From Verrucomicrobiales bacterium (GTDB lineage: Bacteria > Verrucomicrobiota > Verrucomicrobiia > Verrucomicrobiales > DEV007), in the NCBI GenBank assembly GCA_028281705.1, contig JANQJH010000016.1, forward strand, positions 1 through 48,289: DNA of 48,289 bases, read 5' to 3'. Every line of letters begins with the position of its first letter. Position 1 is the first letter of the stretch. Of this stretch, positions 1 to 8,395 are shown piece by piece. Under the pieces are notes generated by a model. That model made no database searches. It had not been told where the DNA came from and saw nothing but the letters and a program-made list of their open reading frames with translations. Position numbers and translations under genes: made by a program.

Positions 1-256
1 GGATGGTCGCCGTGTGACCCCGGCCGTAGCCGTAGCCGTGGATCACTTTCATCCCACGGTGCTGCGCGTAGAGGGCTCGGCTGCAGGCCTCGGTGATGCG
101 GCGCTCGGCCAACTCCCAGGTCTCGCCCCGATGGGCGACGTCGATTTCGTAGAGATCGCGGACGAACCGTTTTCGCAGGGAACTCTCGCACTTGGGACAG
201 CGGTGGATACCGGCTTCTGGGGCGGTCATTCCGCAGCTGGGACATTCTCGGGCCAC
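1..256 (-). CDS. zinc-ribbon plus Smr-like domain protein (3' end outside window)
   Basis: The reading frame is open from a stop at 296-298 leftward to the window edge, so the C-terminus is missing. The N-terminus carries two CxxC knuckles (ECPSCG, then RCPKC about 16 residues later), which suggests a zinc ribbon. The rest resembles a Smr (MutS2 C-terminal-type) nuclease domain: a D-L-Y-E-I-D-V strand (the family usually has DLHG), a helix rich in E/R/A, then the strand KVIHGYGYGRG, which matches the family's IIHG.G..G glycine loop. Smr domains act as DNA or RNA nucleases. I placed the start at a GTG just before the first knuckle. A TTG at 289 is possible, and neither has a clear Shine-Dalgarno sequence. 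The domain call is an inference from about 85 residues. Confidence 0.55.
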   Translation of the reverse strand, partial: MARECPSCGMTAPEAGIHRCPKCESSLRKRFVRDLYEIDVAHRGETWELAERRITEACSRALYAQHRGMKVIHGYGYGRGHTATI

Positions 257-338
257 CGCTTGACTTACGCGACGAGCCGGGGAGCGCAAGCTTGATCAAT
301 GGGCAGACAGATTCACGGCGTGTTGAGCAAAGAACGAA

Positions 339-389
339 GGGACTGAAGCCCCAGCCACTTTCCAACAATGTGGGAGGGACTTCAGTCCC
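339..389. repeat. 20-bp imperfect palindrome (REP-like stem-loop or terminator)
   Basis: Arms 339-358 and 370-389 pair at 17 of 20 positions, with GGGACTGAAG opposite CTTCAGTCCC as the perfect outer part and an 11-base loop. The element overlaps the stop codon of the secreted propeller gene and sits before the Smr-like gene, both read leftward. No good T-run follows, so a REP-type dispersed palindrome is at least as likely as a terminator. Confidence 0.6.
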
Positions 390-1725
390 CCGGTTGTTTG
401 GTAGCATCGGCAGGGGCTTCATTGGCGGCCCGATCGCGATGAATGGTGAGGATATTCATTTGCCGGCTCTTGCCATCGGGCGACACCGCGGGGACGAGGA
501 TCTGGTCGTTGCTTCGATTCCAGCGCGGGGAGGGATCCTGACGGAGATCTCCCGATTTCCACTGCCCGATGTTGAATCCCTGAGTCCTAAAGTGAGCGCC
601 ATCCGCACGGCGGTAGATGACATAGTAGTTTTTCGCTTCCTTGCGGTTCTTGAAGCCGTTGACGAACCATTTGCCATCGGGAGAAAGCGCGACGTCTCCC
701 TCGGGATCGGGAAAGATATCCGGGTTTCCCATCTGCCCCACAATCTCATCGCGGTCGACGTCGTAGATTACCTGCTTCCCGTCCACGTGTCCGATCATGC
801 GGTGACCGAGGTCCCACTCCGGGTGGCCTCCGATGTGCTGCTTGAGGGGTTTGAGACCAGTGCCATCGGGTTTCATGACGAAGCCTTGATTGACGCGTTT
901 CCCGCGGTTGCCGTCCCAGCCGCCGCGAGCGAAGAAGAAGATGCGATCGTTCTCGCGGTTGGCTAGCGTGTGGTTGATAAATAGCGCGGGAACGCTTTCC
1001 ATTTTCTTGGTCGCCTTGAGGATGCCTGCCAGTTTCTTGAAGGAGACGAGCAAGGTCTGTTCGCCCGTCCCGACATCGATGCGAAACACGCCGTCGTCCG
1101 TGGGGTGATCGATGCCCTCGGTCCAATCGGTGGCCCCGGCATAACCAGTGACTTTGCGAAGGCGGGCCATGCGGGCGTAGTTGATGCCGAGAAAATAGCC
1201 TCCTTGTTGAGCCACCCCGCCGTTGCCCACCGGTGTGTCCTCGAACCGGTACTCGCGCACACGTTTGCCGTGCTCGCCTTTGGAGAGGTCGAAGAGCACG
1301 GTGAAGACCTTGCCCGATTCTTGATCGCGGTCGTTGAAGAAGAACTGCGTTTCTGGAGCGTCCGGATTCCAATAGAACATGGTTCCCTGTTGGGGATTCC
1401 ACGCCCGGCACTGGTCGACGACTCGCGAGCTGTGGTTATTCTCGGTGTCGATCAGAACGACATCGGCAGGATTTTCCGCGCCGGGCAGATGGTCGAGGAA
1501 GGGCGTTCGCAGAGCGAGAAGGTAGCGGCCGTCTCCACTCCAGGGAACATTGCCGACATGCCCGATGTAGCCAAAAAAATGGGTCAATGGTCCCTGGGTG
1601 ATCTGGCGCGAGGTGATCTTGAATCCGGTGAGTTCGGCATCGGAGATTTTCTCCGCGGTAGCGCGGGAGCTTAATGAGAGGATGAGCAGACCGGCGGAAA
1701 CGAGGCGGCAGGTAGAGATCTTCAT
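382..1725 (-). CDS. secreted TolB/WD40-like beta-propeller protein
   Basis: This is a 447-aa protein with a Sec signal peptide (residues 1-23, hydrophobic core LVSAGLLILSL, cleavage near ATA). The mature part has blade-like repeats with SGDGRYLLAL, SPDGKWFVNGF and SPDGKSRQM, the signature of TolB/DPP4-type propellers (D-G-x-x-[VLIF] turns). It is probably periplasmic or exported. The substrate is unknown and no catalytic triad is visible. The start at 1725 was chosen over upstream codons because the signal peptide begins there and AGAAGG lies just upstream. This ATG overlaps the stop of the preceding minus-strand gene (TGATG), so translation may be coupled. Similar exported propellers are common in Verrucomicrobiota and Planctomycetes. 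Confidence 0.65.
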   Translation of the reverse strand: MKISTCRLVSAGLLILSLSSRATAEKISDAELTGFKITSRQITQGPLTHFFGYIGHVGNVPWSGDGRYLLALRTPFLDHLPGAENPADVVLIDTENNHSSRVVDQCRAWNPQQGTMFYWNPDAPETQFFFNDRDQESGKVFTVLFDLSKGEHGKRVREYRFEDTPVGNGGVAQQGGYFLGINYARMARLRKVTGYAGATDWTEGIDHPTDDGVFRIDVGTGEQTLLVSFKKLAGILKATKKMESVPALFINHTLANRENDRIFFFARGGWDGNRGKRVNQGFVMKPDGTGLKPLKQHIGGHPEWDLGHRMIGHVDGKQVIYDVDRDEIVGQMGNPDIFPDPEGDVALSPDGKWFVNGFKNRKEAKNYYVIYRRADGAHFRTQGFNIGQWKSGDLRQDPSPRWNRSNDQILVPAVSPDGKSRQMNILTIHRDRAANEAPADATKQPGD

Positions 1726-2186
1726 CAGCACCTTCTTGTCAAATCTTGCCCCATTTGGGAAGTTCCCTTCGCATCGAGATTGCGACCACCAATGAGACTC
1801 TTCCACCGTTGTATCATTGCTCTTGTCCTTGCGGTTTCCCGGCACCATTTCTCAATGTAAGCGTAGTCGAGACGCTTGGCTTGCACGGAGATTACGGCAC
1901 TCACATCTTCCAGATCCTTGGCTCTACCCCAACGCAATTTTTGAACGATGACGTCTTCAGGTGTGGGAAACCAGAACTTTTCGTGGCCGACCCATTCTTG
2001 AATTCTTCGTCGCCACCGTTCCTGATGGTGTGAATCCGTCGTCAGCATGAACAGCTCTATCAGAAACTCTGAACTGGGATGGCGAACTTCGGCCTTCCGT
2101 GATTCTGTGATCGATTCAAAGGCAATTTGCGCATCTACATCCCAGTCGGGCTCCAGCAGAGCCGTAACCTGCCTTGGCCAAGACAA
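1725..2186 (-). pseudogene. nucleotidyltransferase-like protein (AbiEii/DUF6036 type), N-terminus missing
   Basis: The frame encodes 153 aa that resemble the middle and end of the AbiEii/DUF6036-like nucleotidyltransferase group: EPDWDVDAQIAFESI, then EFLIELFMLT, RRRIQEW, and the typical FPTPEDVIVQKLRWGR..KDLEDV segment. The catalytic N-terminal G-S/D-x-D region expected about 40-60 residues earlier is absent from this frame. A neighbouring minus-strand frame (about 2185-2300) reads VDLGLDFSLSYRS, which could be the eroded upstream part. This suggests a frameshift near 2170-2190. The stop overlaps the start of the secreted propeller gene by one base. It may be a broken gene or a relic of a mobile module. 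No partner antitoxin is visible. The family assignment is moderate and the pseudogene status is inferred. Confidence 0.45.
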
Positions 2187-2625
2187 TACTCCGATAGCTT
2201 AACGAGAAATCTAACCCTAAATCTACAAATAACGCTTGACGGTCTTCATAGGAGCCGGTGGTGCAGCACCGCGAAACCACCAGATCCTTGTTGGACTCCA
2301 TCGCGCCCTGAAAGGGTGCCAGAGATCGACCCATCAAGGCAATGTGATCACCGGAAGGGCAATTCCATCGTCAAGAAAGGGCGACTCGCTGTTGTGAGCC
2401 GACGGTCGTCCCGCGAAGCAATCAATTCTCCCGCCCCTGCCAGGGCGGCACGATGCGTGGGTACGCCGTTCCGGCAGTTCCGCTTCGCTCCACTGCCGGC
2501 TACCATCCCTCGTCCCTTCAGGAAGAAATCAATGTGATGAGGCAGAGCCCGATGGAAAATGGTGATGACGCGAAGAAATAGAATACTCTGTAATGGTGAT
2601 TTCGCTCAATCCAGCGGCCAAGTCC
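2187..2625. other. gene-free stretch with short palindromes
   Basis: I see no convincing gene here. It contains a hairpin at 2471-2499 (CCGGCAGT and ACTGCCGG, 13-base loop) and a small one at 2305-2317 (GCCCT..AGGGT, as in CACCCTTTCAGGGCG-type repeats). The left end may hold the eroded 5' part of the nucleotidyltransferase-like gene. The rest looks like decayed dispersed-repeat sequence downstream of the polysaccharide locus. Confidence 0.5.
2471..2499. repeat. palindrome, 8-bp perfect arms
   Basis: CCGGCAGT (2471-2478) and ACTGCCGG (2492-2499) are perfect complements around a 13-base loop. The stem lies about 130 bases beyond the end of the last glycosyltransferase gene of the polysaccharide locus. 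It could act as a terminator or be a dispersed repeat. It lacks a T-run. Confidence 0.5.
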
Positions 2626-3843
2626 TCAAACACCGCCGGCCACGGGAGCCCCAGACAAAGAACTCCGCTTCTCCACAAGATCGCGGCAGCGATCTTCCAA
2701 TACCTTCACGATTTCCTCATAGCTGAATCGCGAGACGACATCATTGCGCCCCGCCTTACCCAAGGCGCGAAGAGCTTGGGAATCCCCGGTCACGTCTGAA
2801 AGGCACCGCGCCAGTGCATCCACATTACCGATTTCAAACACTCGGCCCCCGGCAGCCAATCGGTCTCTGTTGATCTCATCATCCTGCATCACCACTGGTA
2901 ATTCGCAGGCCATCGCATCAAAGCTGCTCAAGGTACTTTGGGCTGGAAACACAGCCAAATCCGCAGCCGAATAGTAATCTCTCAGCTGTTCGGAAGGCAC
3001 CGCGGATTCATACAGCACTTCAACATTCTTCTGTTTCAGGCGCTGAAAAATGGGCTGGCATGTCTGCTCGAGATAGCTGGCATCCGCGGGGCCTACTGAT
3101 ACCACCTTGAGACGCCCCAGCGCCCTCCGCGGCATCCTGGTCACGGCTTCAAAGAGCAAATGTGGCTTCTTATAATCATTGTGTTTCCCCGTATAGAGTA
3201 TTACAAGATCATCATCCGCCACTCGCCAGCGCTCTCTGAGCGCCTCTCTGCCCTTGGGATCATGATGAAATTTGGTGAGGTCAGTGCCCAAGGGAAGCTC
3301 TTCCACGAGCTCCTCTCGGATACCATAATCCAACAGAATGCCTCTGATCGGCTTCGCCGTGTAAAAACAAACGACGCCATGGTCATTGATCTTCCGTACG
3401 CACCATCGCAAGAACGTGTTCGTGTAGAGAGCTTTCAATAGATGATTGTGTGCCGCCGTGGCGAGTTCGTGACTGTCCGCCACCAGCACGCATCTCTTCT
3501 GCCAGCCGGCACACAACAGCCGAAGCAGGCTGACGTACTCCACACCGTGGGCGAAAATGACGTCCGGGTTTATCCCTTCCAAGGCCTCATGCAGCCCCTT
3601 AAGCCAAATCTTATGGCGCCATTCAAATGCCATCGGCAACCGCGTAATCGTCACATTCGTTGCGCTTTCAAACTCCCGATCCAACGAACGCAATTTCTCC
3701 GGCTCGCACCTGACAATGTTCCCCCGAAGCTTTGCCCCGGAGATGATATGCACCTCGTGATCCCGCGAGTGAAAATAGCTGAAGTTGTTCACCTGATAGC
3801 CAAAGGAGGGGTGAAAAAACTCTTCTATGTGAACGATTTTCAT
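2626..3843 (-). CDS. GT4-like glycosyltransferase (degenerate catalytic motif)
   Basis: A 405-aa GT-B fold protein and the last gene of the polysaccharide locus. The N-terminal half starts with the strand MKIVHIEEFFHPSFGYQVN (acceptor domain). The C-terminal half has LVILYTGKHNDYKKPHLL (the usual G.....KG position) and AADLAVFPAQSTLSSFDAMACELPVVMQDDE. In retaining GT4 enzymes the last segment carries an E-x7-E pair. Here the first Glu position is occupied by Ser/Thr and the second by Asp (FDAMA instead of LEAMA), so donor binding may differ. The role is transfer of a sugar from a nucleotide donor to the growing repeat unit on the cytoplasmic face. The start was set at the MKIVH strand. In-frame codons up to 3903 are possible but encode no conserved sequence. 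Confidence 0.75.
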   Translation of the reverse strand: MKIVHIEEFFHPSFGYQVNNFSYFHSRDHEVHIISGAKLRGNIVRCEPEKLRSLDREFESATNVTITRLPMAFEWRHKIWLKGLHEALEGINPDVIFAHGVEYVSLLRLLCAGWQKRCVLVADSHELATAAHNHLLKALYTNTFLRWCVRKINDHGVVCFYTAKPIRGILLDYGIREELVEELPLGTDLTKFHHDPKGREALRERWRVADDDLVILYTGKHNDYKKPHLLFEAVTRMPRRALGRLKVVSVGPADASYLEQTCQPIFQRLKQKNVEVLYESAVPSEQLRDYYSAADLAVFPAQSTLSSFDAMACELPVVMQDDEINRDRLAAGGRVFEIGNVDALARCLSDVTGDSQALRALGKAGRNDVVSRFSYEEIVKVLEDRCRDLVEKRSSLSGAPVAGGV

Positions 3844-3923
3844 AGCAATCAAGGCATCAAGTGGGCGACCGCTGAATGACGACATGGAATCCGTCTCCCA
3901 CAACGTCTCGTTGAGGCCAGAGG

Positions 3924-5210
3924 CTAACGGATCCGCGCAGTCAACTCTTCCAGGGTCTCCACTTTCTCAACATCGCCGATGGGGTCGACTGTGCTCAGAC
4001 GATCAATCGATCGCTGTGCCATCGCCACCGCATCAGTCATAGAGGCCACATCCGCGAAATTCAACGTTTGGCGCCCCCTCAAGGCCGCATATTGTCTCCG
4101 AACTCCAGTGAGGAACTTGACCAAGAGCGGTGAGCCCAGGGCCAACTTCAGGACCTTACGCTTCACCGTGGCCTGCGCGCGCTTGCTGGAGATCATCGCC
4201 TGACACTCCTCAAAAAACTCATCTCCCCCGCTAAATCTCCGCATGTGGCTCTTCAATTGAGATAGCTCCTCCGAAATATCCTCACGCGCCTTGAACGCCA
4301 GCAGATCGTTGAGCGACATGCGCAAATAGTTTTCAAGATTGATCTCGCCTCGAAATTGTTCGGGATAGAGGTTTTGGAAACGCTGAATGCCTGAATAGAA
4401 ATAGGGCGCGTTAATGTAGGGCAATGCATAGGGCACGCCTTCCAGCAAATCTTCGGCGAACAAGTTTCGATAATCATCGAACTTGGCCTTCCGGTTATAG
4501 CTTATGCCCGCATTGCTGTTCAGGCTCACGCCCGCGATATACATCGGCAGATTCAGTACATGGTAATTGGAATTGGTGGCGATAAGGTGACAAGACGCGC
4601 TGTGATCGGGAAAAGGCGGCAAGTGAAACTTACCGCCGGATTTAACGGAACATTGATCCACGAGATCTCGATGCACTGCCGCTCGCAACATCTTCGGTAC
4701 AAGATCCCAGATCACATCGATCTGAAAATCCATATAGGCCCTAATGCACAATTCCGAAGGCACCAAATACAAAGCTCCATCGCCCACGCGGCCCCACATC
4801 CGGCCTCGTTGCGCGGGCTCAGGAACATCCCGATGGTAATAGCCCGCATGATTCCATATGAGAACCCGGGCACCGGATTTCTCGATGGCGTCATGGGCCA
4901 AAGATAGAGCCGAGGGCACGATACCGTCATCATCGGAAACATAACAGACGTACTGGCCCTTGGACTGCTCATAGATGTAGTCGAAATGAGCACACATCGA
5001 TAGACTTTCGCCCGGATTGACATACCGAATCCGGGGACAACGCTTCATGAACTCGTGGACGATCTCACGCGTGTCATCCGAAGAGTTGTTATCCGAGACG
5101 ACGATCTCATAATCATCGAACGTCTGATTGATTACCGTAGGCAGCGCTTCACGCAATAATGATGCACGATTTCGAGTCGGCACGAGTACCGAAAAATAGG
5201 GCGAATTCAT
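3924..5210 (-). CDS. GT2 family glycosyltransferase
   Basis: A 428-aa protein. The N-terminal 110 residues are a GT-A domain: FSVLVPTRNRASLLREAL, then EIVVSDNNSSDDT, and the metal/nucleotide-binding VSDDDG (about residues 93-98). These are classical GT2 features, as in inverting transferases that use UDP- or dTDP-sugars. The C-terminal 300 residues are helical with no clear motif. It lies 80 bases upstream of the terminal GT4 and probably builds the same oligosaccharide. A 359-base gene-free insertion separates it from the flippase gene upstream. Confidence 0.85.
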   Translation of the reverse strand: MNSPYFSVLVPTRNRASLLREALPTVINQTFDDYEIVVSDNNSSDDTREIVHEFMKRCPRIRYVNPGESLSMCAHFDYIYEQSKGQYVCYVSDDDGIVPSALSLAHDAIEKSGARVLIWNHAGYYHRDVPEPAQRGRMWGRVGDGALYLVPSELCIRAYMDFQIDVIWDLVPKMLRAAVHRDLVDQCSVKSGGKFHLPPFPDHSASCHLIATNSNYHVLNLPMYIAGVSLNSNAGISYNRKAKFDDYRNLFAEDLLEGVPYALPYINAPYFYSGIQRFQNLYPEQFRGEINLENYLRMSLNDLLAFKAREDISEELSQLKSHMRRFSGGDEFFEECQAMISSKRAQATVKRKVLKLALGSPLLVKFLTGVRRQYAALRGRQTLNFADVASMTDAVAMAQRSIDRLSTVDPIGDVEKVETLEELTARIR

Positions 5211-5298
5211 AAGCGTAGTTCTCTGATTTGATGTTGCATGTCCTAAGTGCTAGCCAAAAGGCTTTAGAATTCTGGTCTGCTCCGCGGATTACCAGCCT

Positions 5299-5351
5299 GA
5301 ACTTAAAGTTCAACTTAGACTTCAGCTGATCCCGAAGTTTTGAGTGTAAGT
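5299..5351 (-). repeat. hairpin repeat, copy B (second copy at 24609-24666)
   Basis: Read on the minus strand, this segment shares ACTTACACT, ATCAGC and AGTC(T/C)AAGTTGAA in the same order and almost the same spacing with 24609-24666. Both copies can fold on themselves. This is a dispersed short palindromic repeat family of at least two members in the window. Confidence 0.6.
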
Positions 5352-5398
5352 ATCTGGGGAGCAGAACTCAGAAGACCCCCTCCGCAATCGCACCATCG

Positions 5399-5512
5399 CT
5401 GATCAATCTGCGAAAATCTGCCCCATCTGCGGTTCACCCAAGAGGCAGAAAGCGTCCGGGTTTACGGGAGGAGGGGGAACCGCGGATGGGTTCAGTTTTC
5501 GCAGATGATGAG
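5399..5512. repeat. long inverted repeat (~36-bp arms)
   Basis: Arms 5399-5435 and 5477-5512 are reverse complements apart from about five mismatches and one gap. The common core is GAACCGC(A/G)GATGGG..CAG.TTTCGCAGAT. The intervening 41 bases (with a poly-G stretch, GAGGGGG) form the loop. This resembles the 'cgcagattttcgcagat' type of dispersed palindromes or a MITE remnant. Confidence 0.65.
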
Positions 5513-5569
5513 TTAGGCTATCGACTCTTCGGGTCTCATCCCCGCATGTGGAATATCTGTCACACGACT

Positions 5570-7105
5570 CTAAATGACTTCAGATCGCCGAAGTTTTTTG
5601 CGACAGAATTCCAATCCCGGCAAGAGAAAAACCGTTGCTAGCAGAGCCATCACGCCGGCAAGCATGATCACTGGCAGTTGCGCCAGAGCTGATAGCGTCG
5701 ACGGCAAGACCGCCCAGGCCAACCCGAACACGGTCGCGGCAATGCCCGTGGGCAAGAGGACGCTGAACTTGAACCATTGGCCAAACCGGCCGGGCAACAT
5801 CTGGCGATGCAACAACGGCGCGCTCAAGATCACATAACCAAAATTGAGCAAACACCAGCAGTAGGCGGCGCCTTTCGCCCCCCACAGATCGGTGAACACG
5901 TAGAGCATGGGGAGGAAGACCGCCGCCGCGATCAGGTTCTGGTAAAATCCAAAGCGTGTCCGCCCCTTGGCTAGGGTCAGCGCATAGGGCAGATTCATCA
6001 GGCCGTTGAAGAAATTGCCCCCCATGAGGGGGATAAAAATGGTGGCCACGAGAATCACCGCCGCGCCATCGTGCTGGTGGAGCCAAAGCCCGACGAGCGG
6101 CAGGGCAAAGATCGTGGCCGCGGCCGCCGCCGGAGCCAAGACCGCCGCCAGGCATTGGCAGCTGACTTGATAGACCCGCCCAAGTTCGGCGTCGCCATCG
6201 TCACGCGCCGCCAGACTGGAGAACCGGGGCAGGTAAGCGCGATAAAAAGGTCCCACGAGCACGCTCATGCCCATGGCCCCTTGATAGGCGATCATGTAGT
6301 AACCGTAGGAGGCTAACGGAAGGATATGACTCAGCAGGAGCTTGTCGGCCAGGGTCAACGGGAGGGAGACCAACGCCGTGGCACTCACCCCAAGGGTGAA
6401 TCCGCCAACCCGGCGCAATAGGTCAGCCCGGAACCGAGGCCGATGCGATTTCTCCGGCTTGAGCGAGTGCCAAAGAAAACCCCGGGTCACCAACGTCCCG
6501 GTGAGAAGCACCAGCACCTGCCATTGGACAAACGTCAGGAGATCCGCCTTGAAGAGCCATAGAGGAAGGAACACACCGGCATAGCGGGCCAGGTTGACCG
6601 CGGAAGAGATTCCGTTGAGCAACACCTGGCGCTCCAACCCCATCAAGCCGCCGTCATAGAGACTCTGGGGGAACTGCACCGCCATCTGCACTCCCAAGAG
6701 GACCGCCGCGGTGACAATGATGTCCGGTGACAGATGCTCCGCCTTCAACCAGTGATGCGCCAGGAAGGGCGCCAGCAAGGCGACGACGGAAGCGATGACG
6801 ACGGCGAGTCCCCAATAGATCACCTCCATCGTCCGCACCAGATCCCGCGACTCGTTCCAATCGGCGGACAGGTGGGAAGCCCTGGCCAGCTCACGATTCA
6901 AGGTCGCACTCAGACCCTGATCGAGAATCCGCAACACCAGCTGCAACGAGGCGAAGAGGCCAATGATGCCCTGGGACTCAATGCCGATCATGTGCGCATA
7001 GATCGGCACAAAGATCACCCCCAATAAGGCCGTCCAACCTCTTCCAAAAAAATTGGCGATCACATTGATCCCGGCCGAACCGCGATGTCGCTTCTTCAAA
7101 GCCAT
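5570..7105 (-). CDS. wzx: Wzx-type polysaccharide flippase
   Basis: A 511-aa integral membrane protein of the MOP/PST exporter superfamily with about 12-14 hydrophobic helices. The N-terminus (NVIANFFGRGWTALLGVIF..PIYAHMIG) matches the start of Wzx/RfbX and MurJ-like proteins. The loop G-x-x-S-Q-G-I-I-G-L-F, the D-Q-G-L-S-A-T-L-N-R-E segment and the G-L-M-G-L-E-R-Q loop are typical. It translocates lipid-linked oligosaccharide repeat units across the inner membrane. It is flanked by transferase genes on the same strand. No Wzy polymerase is visible in the locus. The assignment to the flippase family is secure. The gene symbol is by family, not by orthology. Confidence 0.88.
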   Translation of the reverse strand: MALKKRHRGSAGINVIANFFGRGWTALLGVIFVPIYAHMIGIESQGIIGLFASLQLVLRILDQGLSATLNRELARASHLSADWNESRDLVRTMEVIYWGLAVVIASVVALLAPFLAHHWLKAEHLSPDIIVTAAVLLGVQMAVQFPQSLYDGGLMGLERQVLLNGISSAVNLARYAGVFLPLWLFKADLLTFVQWQVLVLLTGTLVTRGFLWHSLKPEKSHRPRFRADLLRRVGGFTLGVSATALVSLPLTLADKLLLSHILPLASYGYYMIAYQGAMGMSVLVGPFYRAYLPRFSSLAARDDGDAELGRVYQVSCQCLAAVLAPAAAAATIFALPLVGLWLHQHDGAAVILVATIFIPLMGGNFFNGLMNLPYALTLAKGRTRFGFYQNLIAAAVFLPMLYVFTDLWGAKGAAYCWCLLNFGYVILSAPLLHRQMLPGRFGQWFKFSVLLPTGIAATVFGLAWAVLPSTLSALAQLPVIMLAGVMALLATVFLLPGLEFCRKKLRRSEVI

Positions 7106-7192
7106 GCCTAACTAATTTCCAATTAAGCCAAAACTCGCCTCTCTACGCTGCGCCACCTCCTTTCCCAACAAGACCCCGGTTCATGACACGGA

Positions 7193-8377
7193 TCAGACCA
7201 CGAGCACATTCCCGGTGTATCCTCGGAGACGCAGTACCTCGCGGATCTCGAGTTCATACATCGGGTTGGCAATGAGTATCAGACCCAATCGTGGTATCCG
7301 GTCGTCCTCCGGCGAAATCACGCCCGTGCCAATGCCAGGAACGAAACCGCCCTGCTTGGCCGGATTGGAATCGATCACGGCCTCCAGGTTGGCGTCGCCC
7401 AAGAGATTGCTCAAAGTCACGCCCTTGGCCCCGGCGCCCCAAATGGCCCAGCCGGCATCCTCACGCCCATCGTGGATGGCCTTGACCAATTCACTTTCCT
7501 GGCGCCGGATGATCTCATTGAACCGATCCAAGCGCCCTCCACCAGCCGAAGAGGTGCTTGGCCCGGAGCCGACTTGCAATTCGATGAGCTGATACTGATC
7601 GCCAAACACGCGCTCGTGCCGAATGACTTCGAATCCGGCTTGCTCGCAGAGCCCGGCCAAAACTGGCATGGCGAAGTAATTGCAGTGCTCATAGAAGACG
7701 TCCCAGAGGCAGCCGTGGTCCACGATCCATTCAAATTCAGGTGTCTCGATGGCCACGCGAGCCCCTCCGGCCGCCCGCGCGATCCGCGCCAGTTCCGCGA
7801 GAAACGGACCGATCTCCTCCACATGTTCCACCACGTGCCGGCAGACGACCAAATCAAACGCGTCCTTCACATCCGCCGCACTGACATAGGATCGCACGTA
7901 GTCGATCCCCACATCTTCCTCGCCGCCGTTTTCCGGGCAGGAGGTGTCATAGCCGACACAGCGGGCGCAACCGCGGTCCCGCAGAAGCCGGAGAAACTCA
8001 CCCTTACCGCAACCCACCTCCAAGACCTTGCCACCGCCCGCGAGGTAACGCTGCGTCAACCCCGAGGCGACGTGATCAAGGTGCTCGCGAAAGGCTCCGG
8101 AAAATCCCTGGCGATTGTCATAGGACGCATCATAGCGAATCAAGGCATTGTCGAAGGCGGCATTGAATACGAGCCCGCATTCCTGACACTCTTTCAGATC
8201 CACCACGCCCCCACCGAATTCCTTGGCCTGGGCGACACTGACACATCGATAATTCAACATCACCGGCTGCCCGCGGCGGCGAAACCCTCCCGAGAGTTCG
8301 GCGCTCCCGCAACCCGGGCAACGCGAGCGCAAGGCCACCGCCGGATCGGTGGCCGAAGATGCTGTGCCGGTGCTCAT
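7193..8377 (-). CDS. sugar C-methyltransferase (TylC3/NovU-like)
   Basis: A 394-aa three-part protein. An N-terminal zinc-binding region (CPGCG near residue 20 and CQECGLVFN near 65) is followed by a SAM-binding Rossmann domain (KVLEVGCGKGEFLRLL, about 120-135, and FDLVVCRHVVEHV) and a C-terminal domain with AIWGAGAKGVTLSNLL. This architecture (Methyltransf_13, _11/_23 and _14) is that of C-3 methyltransferases acting on NDP-4-keto-deoxysugars. ATG 8377 was chosen because AGGAG lies 3-4 bases upstream. The gene lies 18 bases after the CmcI-like gene. It is a paralogue of the methyltransferase at 10708-11931, so the locus may make two branched sugars or the two may have diverged in substrate. 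Confidence 0.8.
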   Translation of the reverse strand: MSTGTASSATDPAVALRSRCPGCGSAELSGGFRRRGQPVMLNYRCVSVAQAKEFGGGVVDLKECQECGLVFNAAFDNALIRYDASYDNRQGFSGAFREHLDHVASGLTQRYLAGGGKVLEVGCGKGEFLRLLRDRGCARCVGYDTSCPENGGEEDVGIDYVRSYVSAADVKDAFDLVVCRHVVEHVEEIGPFLAELARIARAAGGARVAIETPEFEWIVDHGCLWDVFYEHCNYFAMPVLAGLCEQAGFEVIRHERVFGDQYQLIELQVGSGPSTSSAGGGRLDRFNEIIRRQESELVKAIHDGREDAGWAIWGAGAKGVTLSNLLGDANLEAVIDSNPAKQGGFVPGIGTGVISPEDDRIPRLGLILIANPMYELEIREVLRLRGYTGNVLVV

Positions 8378-8395
8378 AGCTCCTAACAAGGAAAA

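Larger units (their letters stand above)
5211..5569. other. 359-base gene-free insertion in the polysaccharide operon
   Basis: There is no gene here on either strand. The stretch carries two unrelated structured elements: a hairpin repeat at 5299-5351, a second copy of which lies at 24609-24666, and a long inverted repeat at 5399-5435/5477-5512. It interrupts an otherwise tightly packed operon between wzx and the GT2 gene, so polymerase must transcribe through it to express the last two genes. Confidence 0.7.

Noticed and set aside
1725..2186. AbiE toxin-antitoxin pair
   Set aside because: Only part of a nucleotidyltransferase-like protein is seen, with no AbiEi-like antitoxin. I therefore report a degraded gene, not a system.
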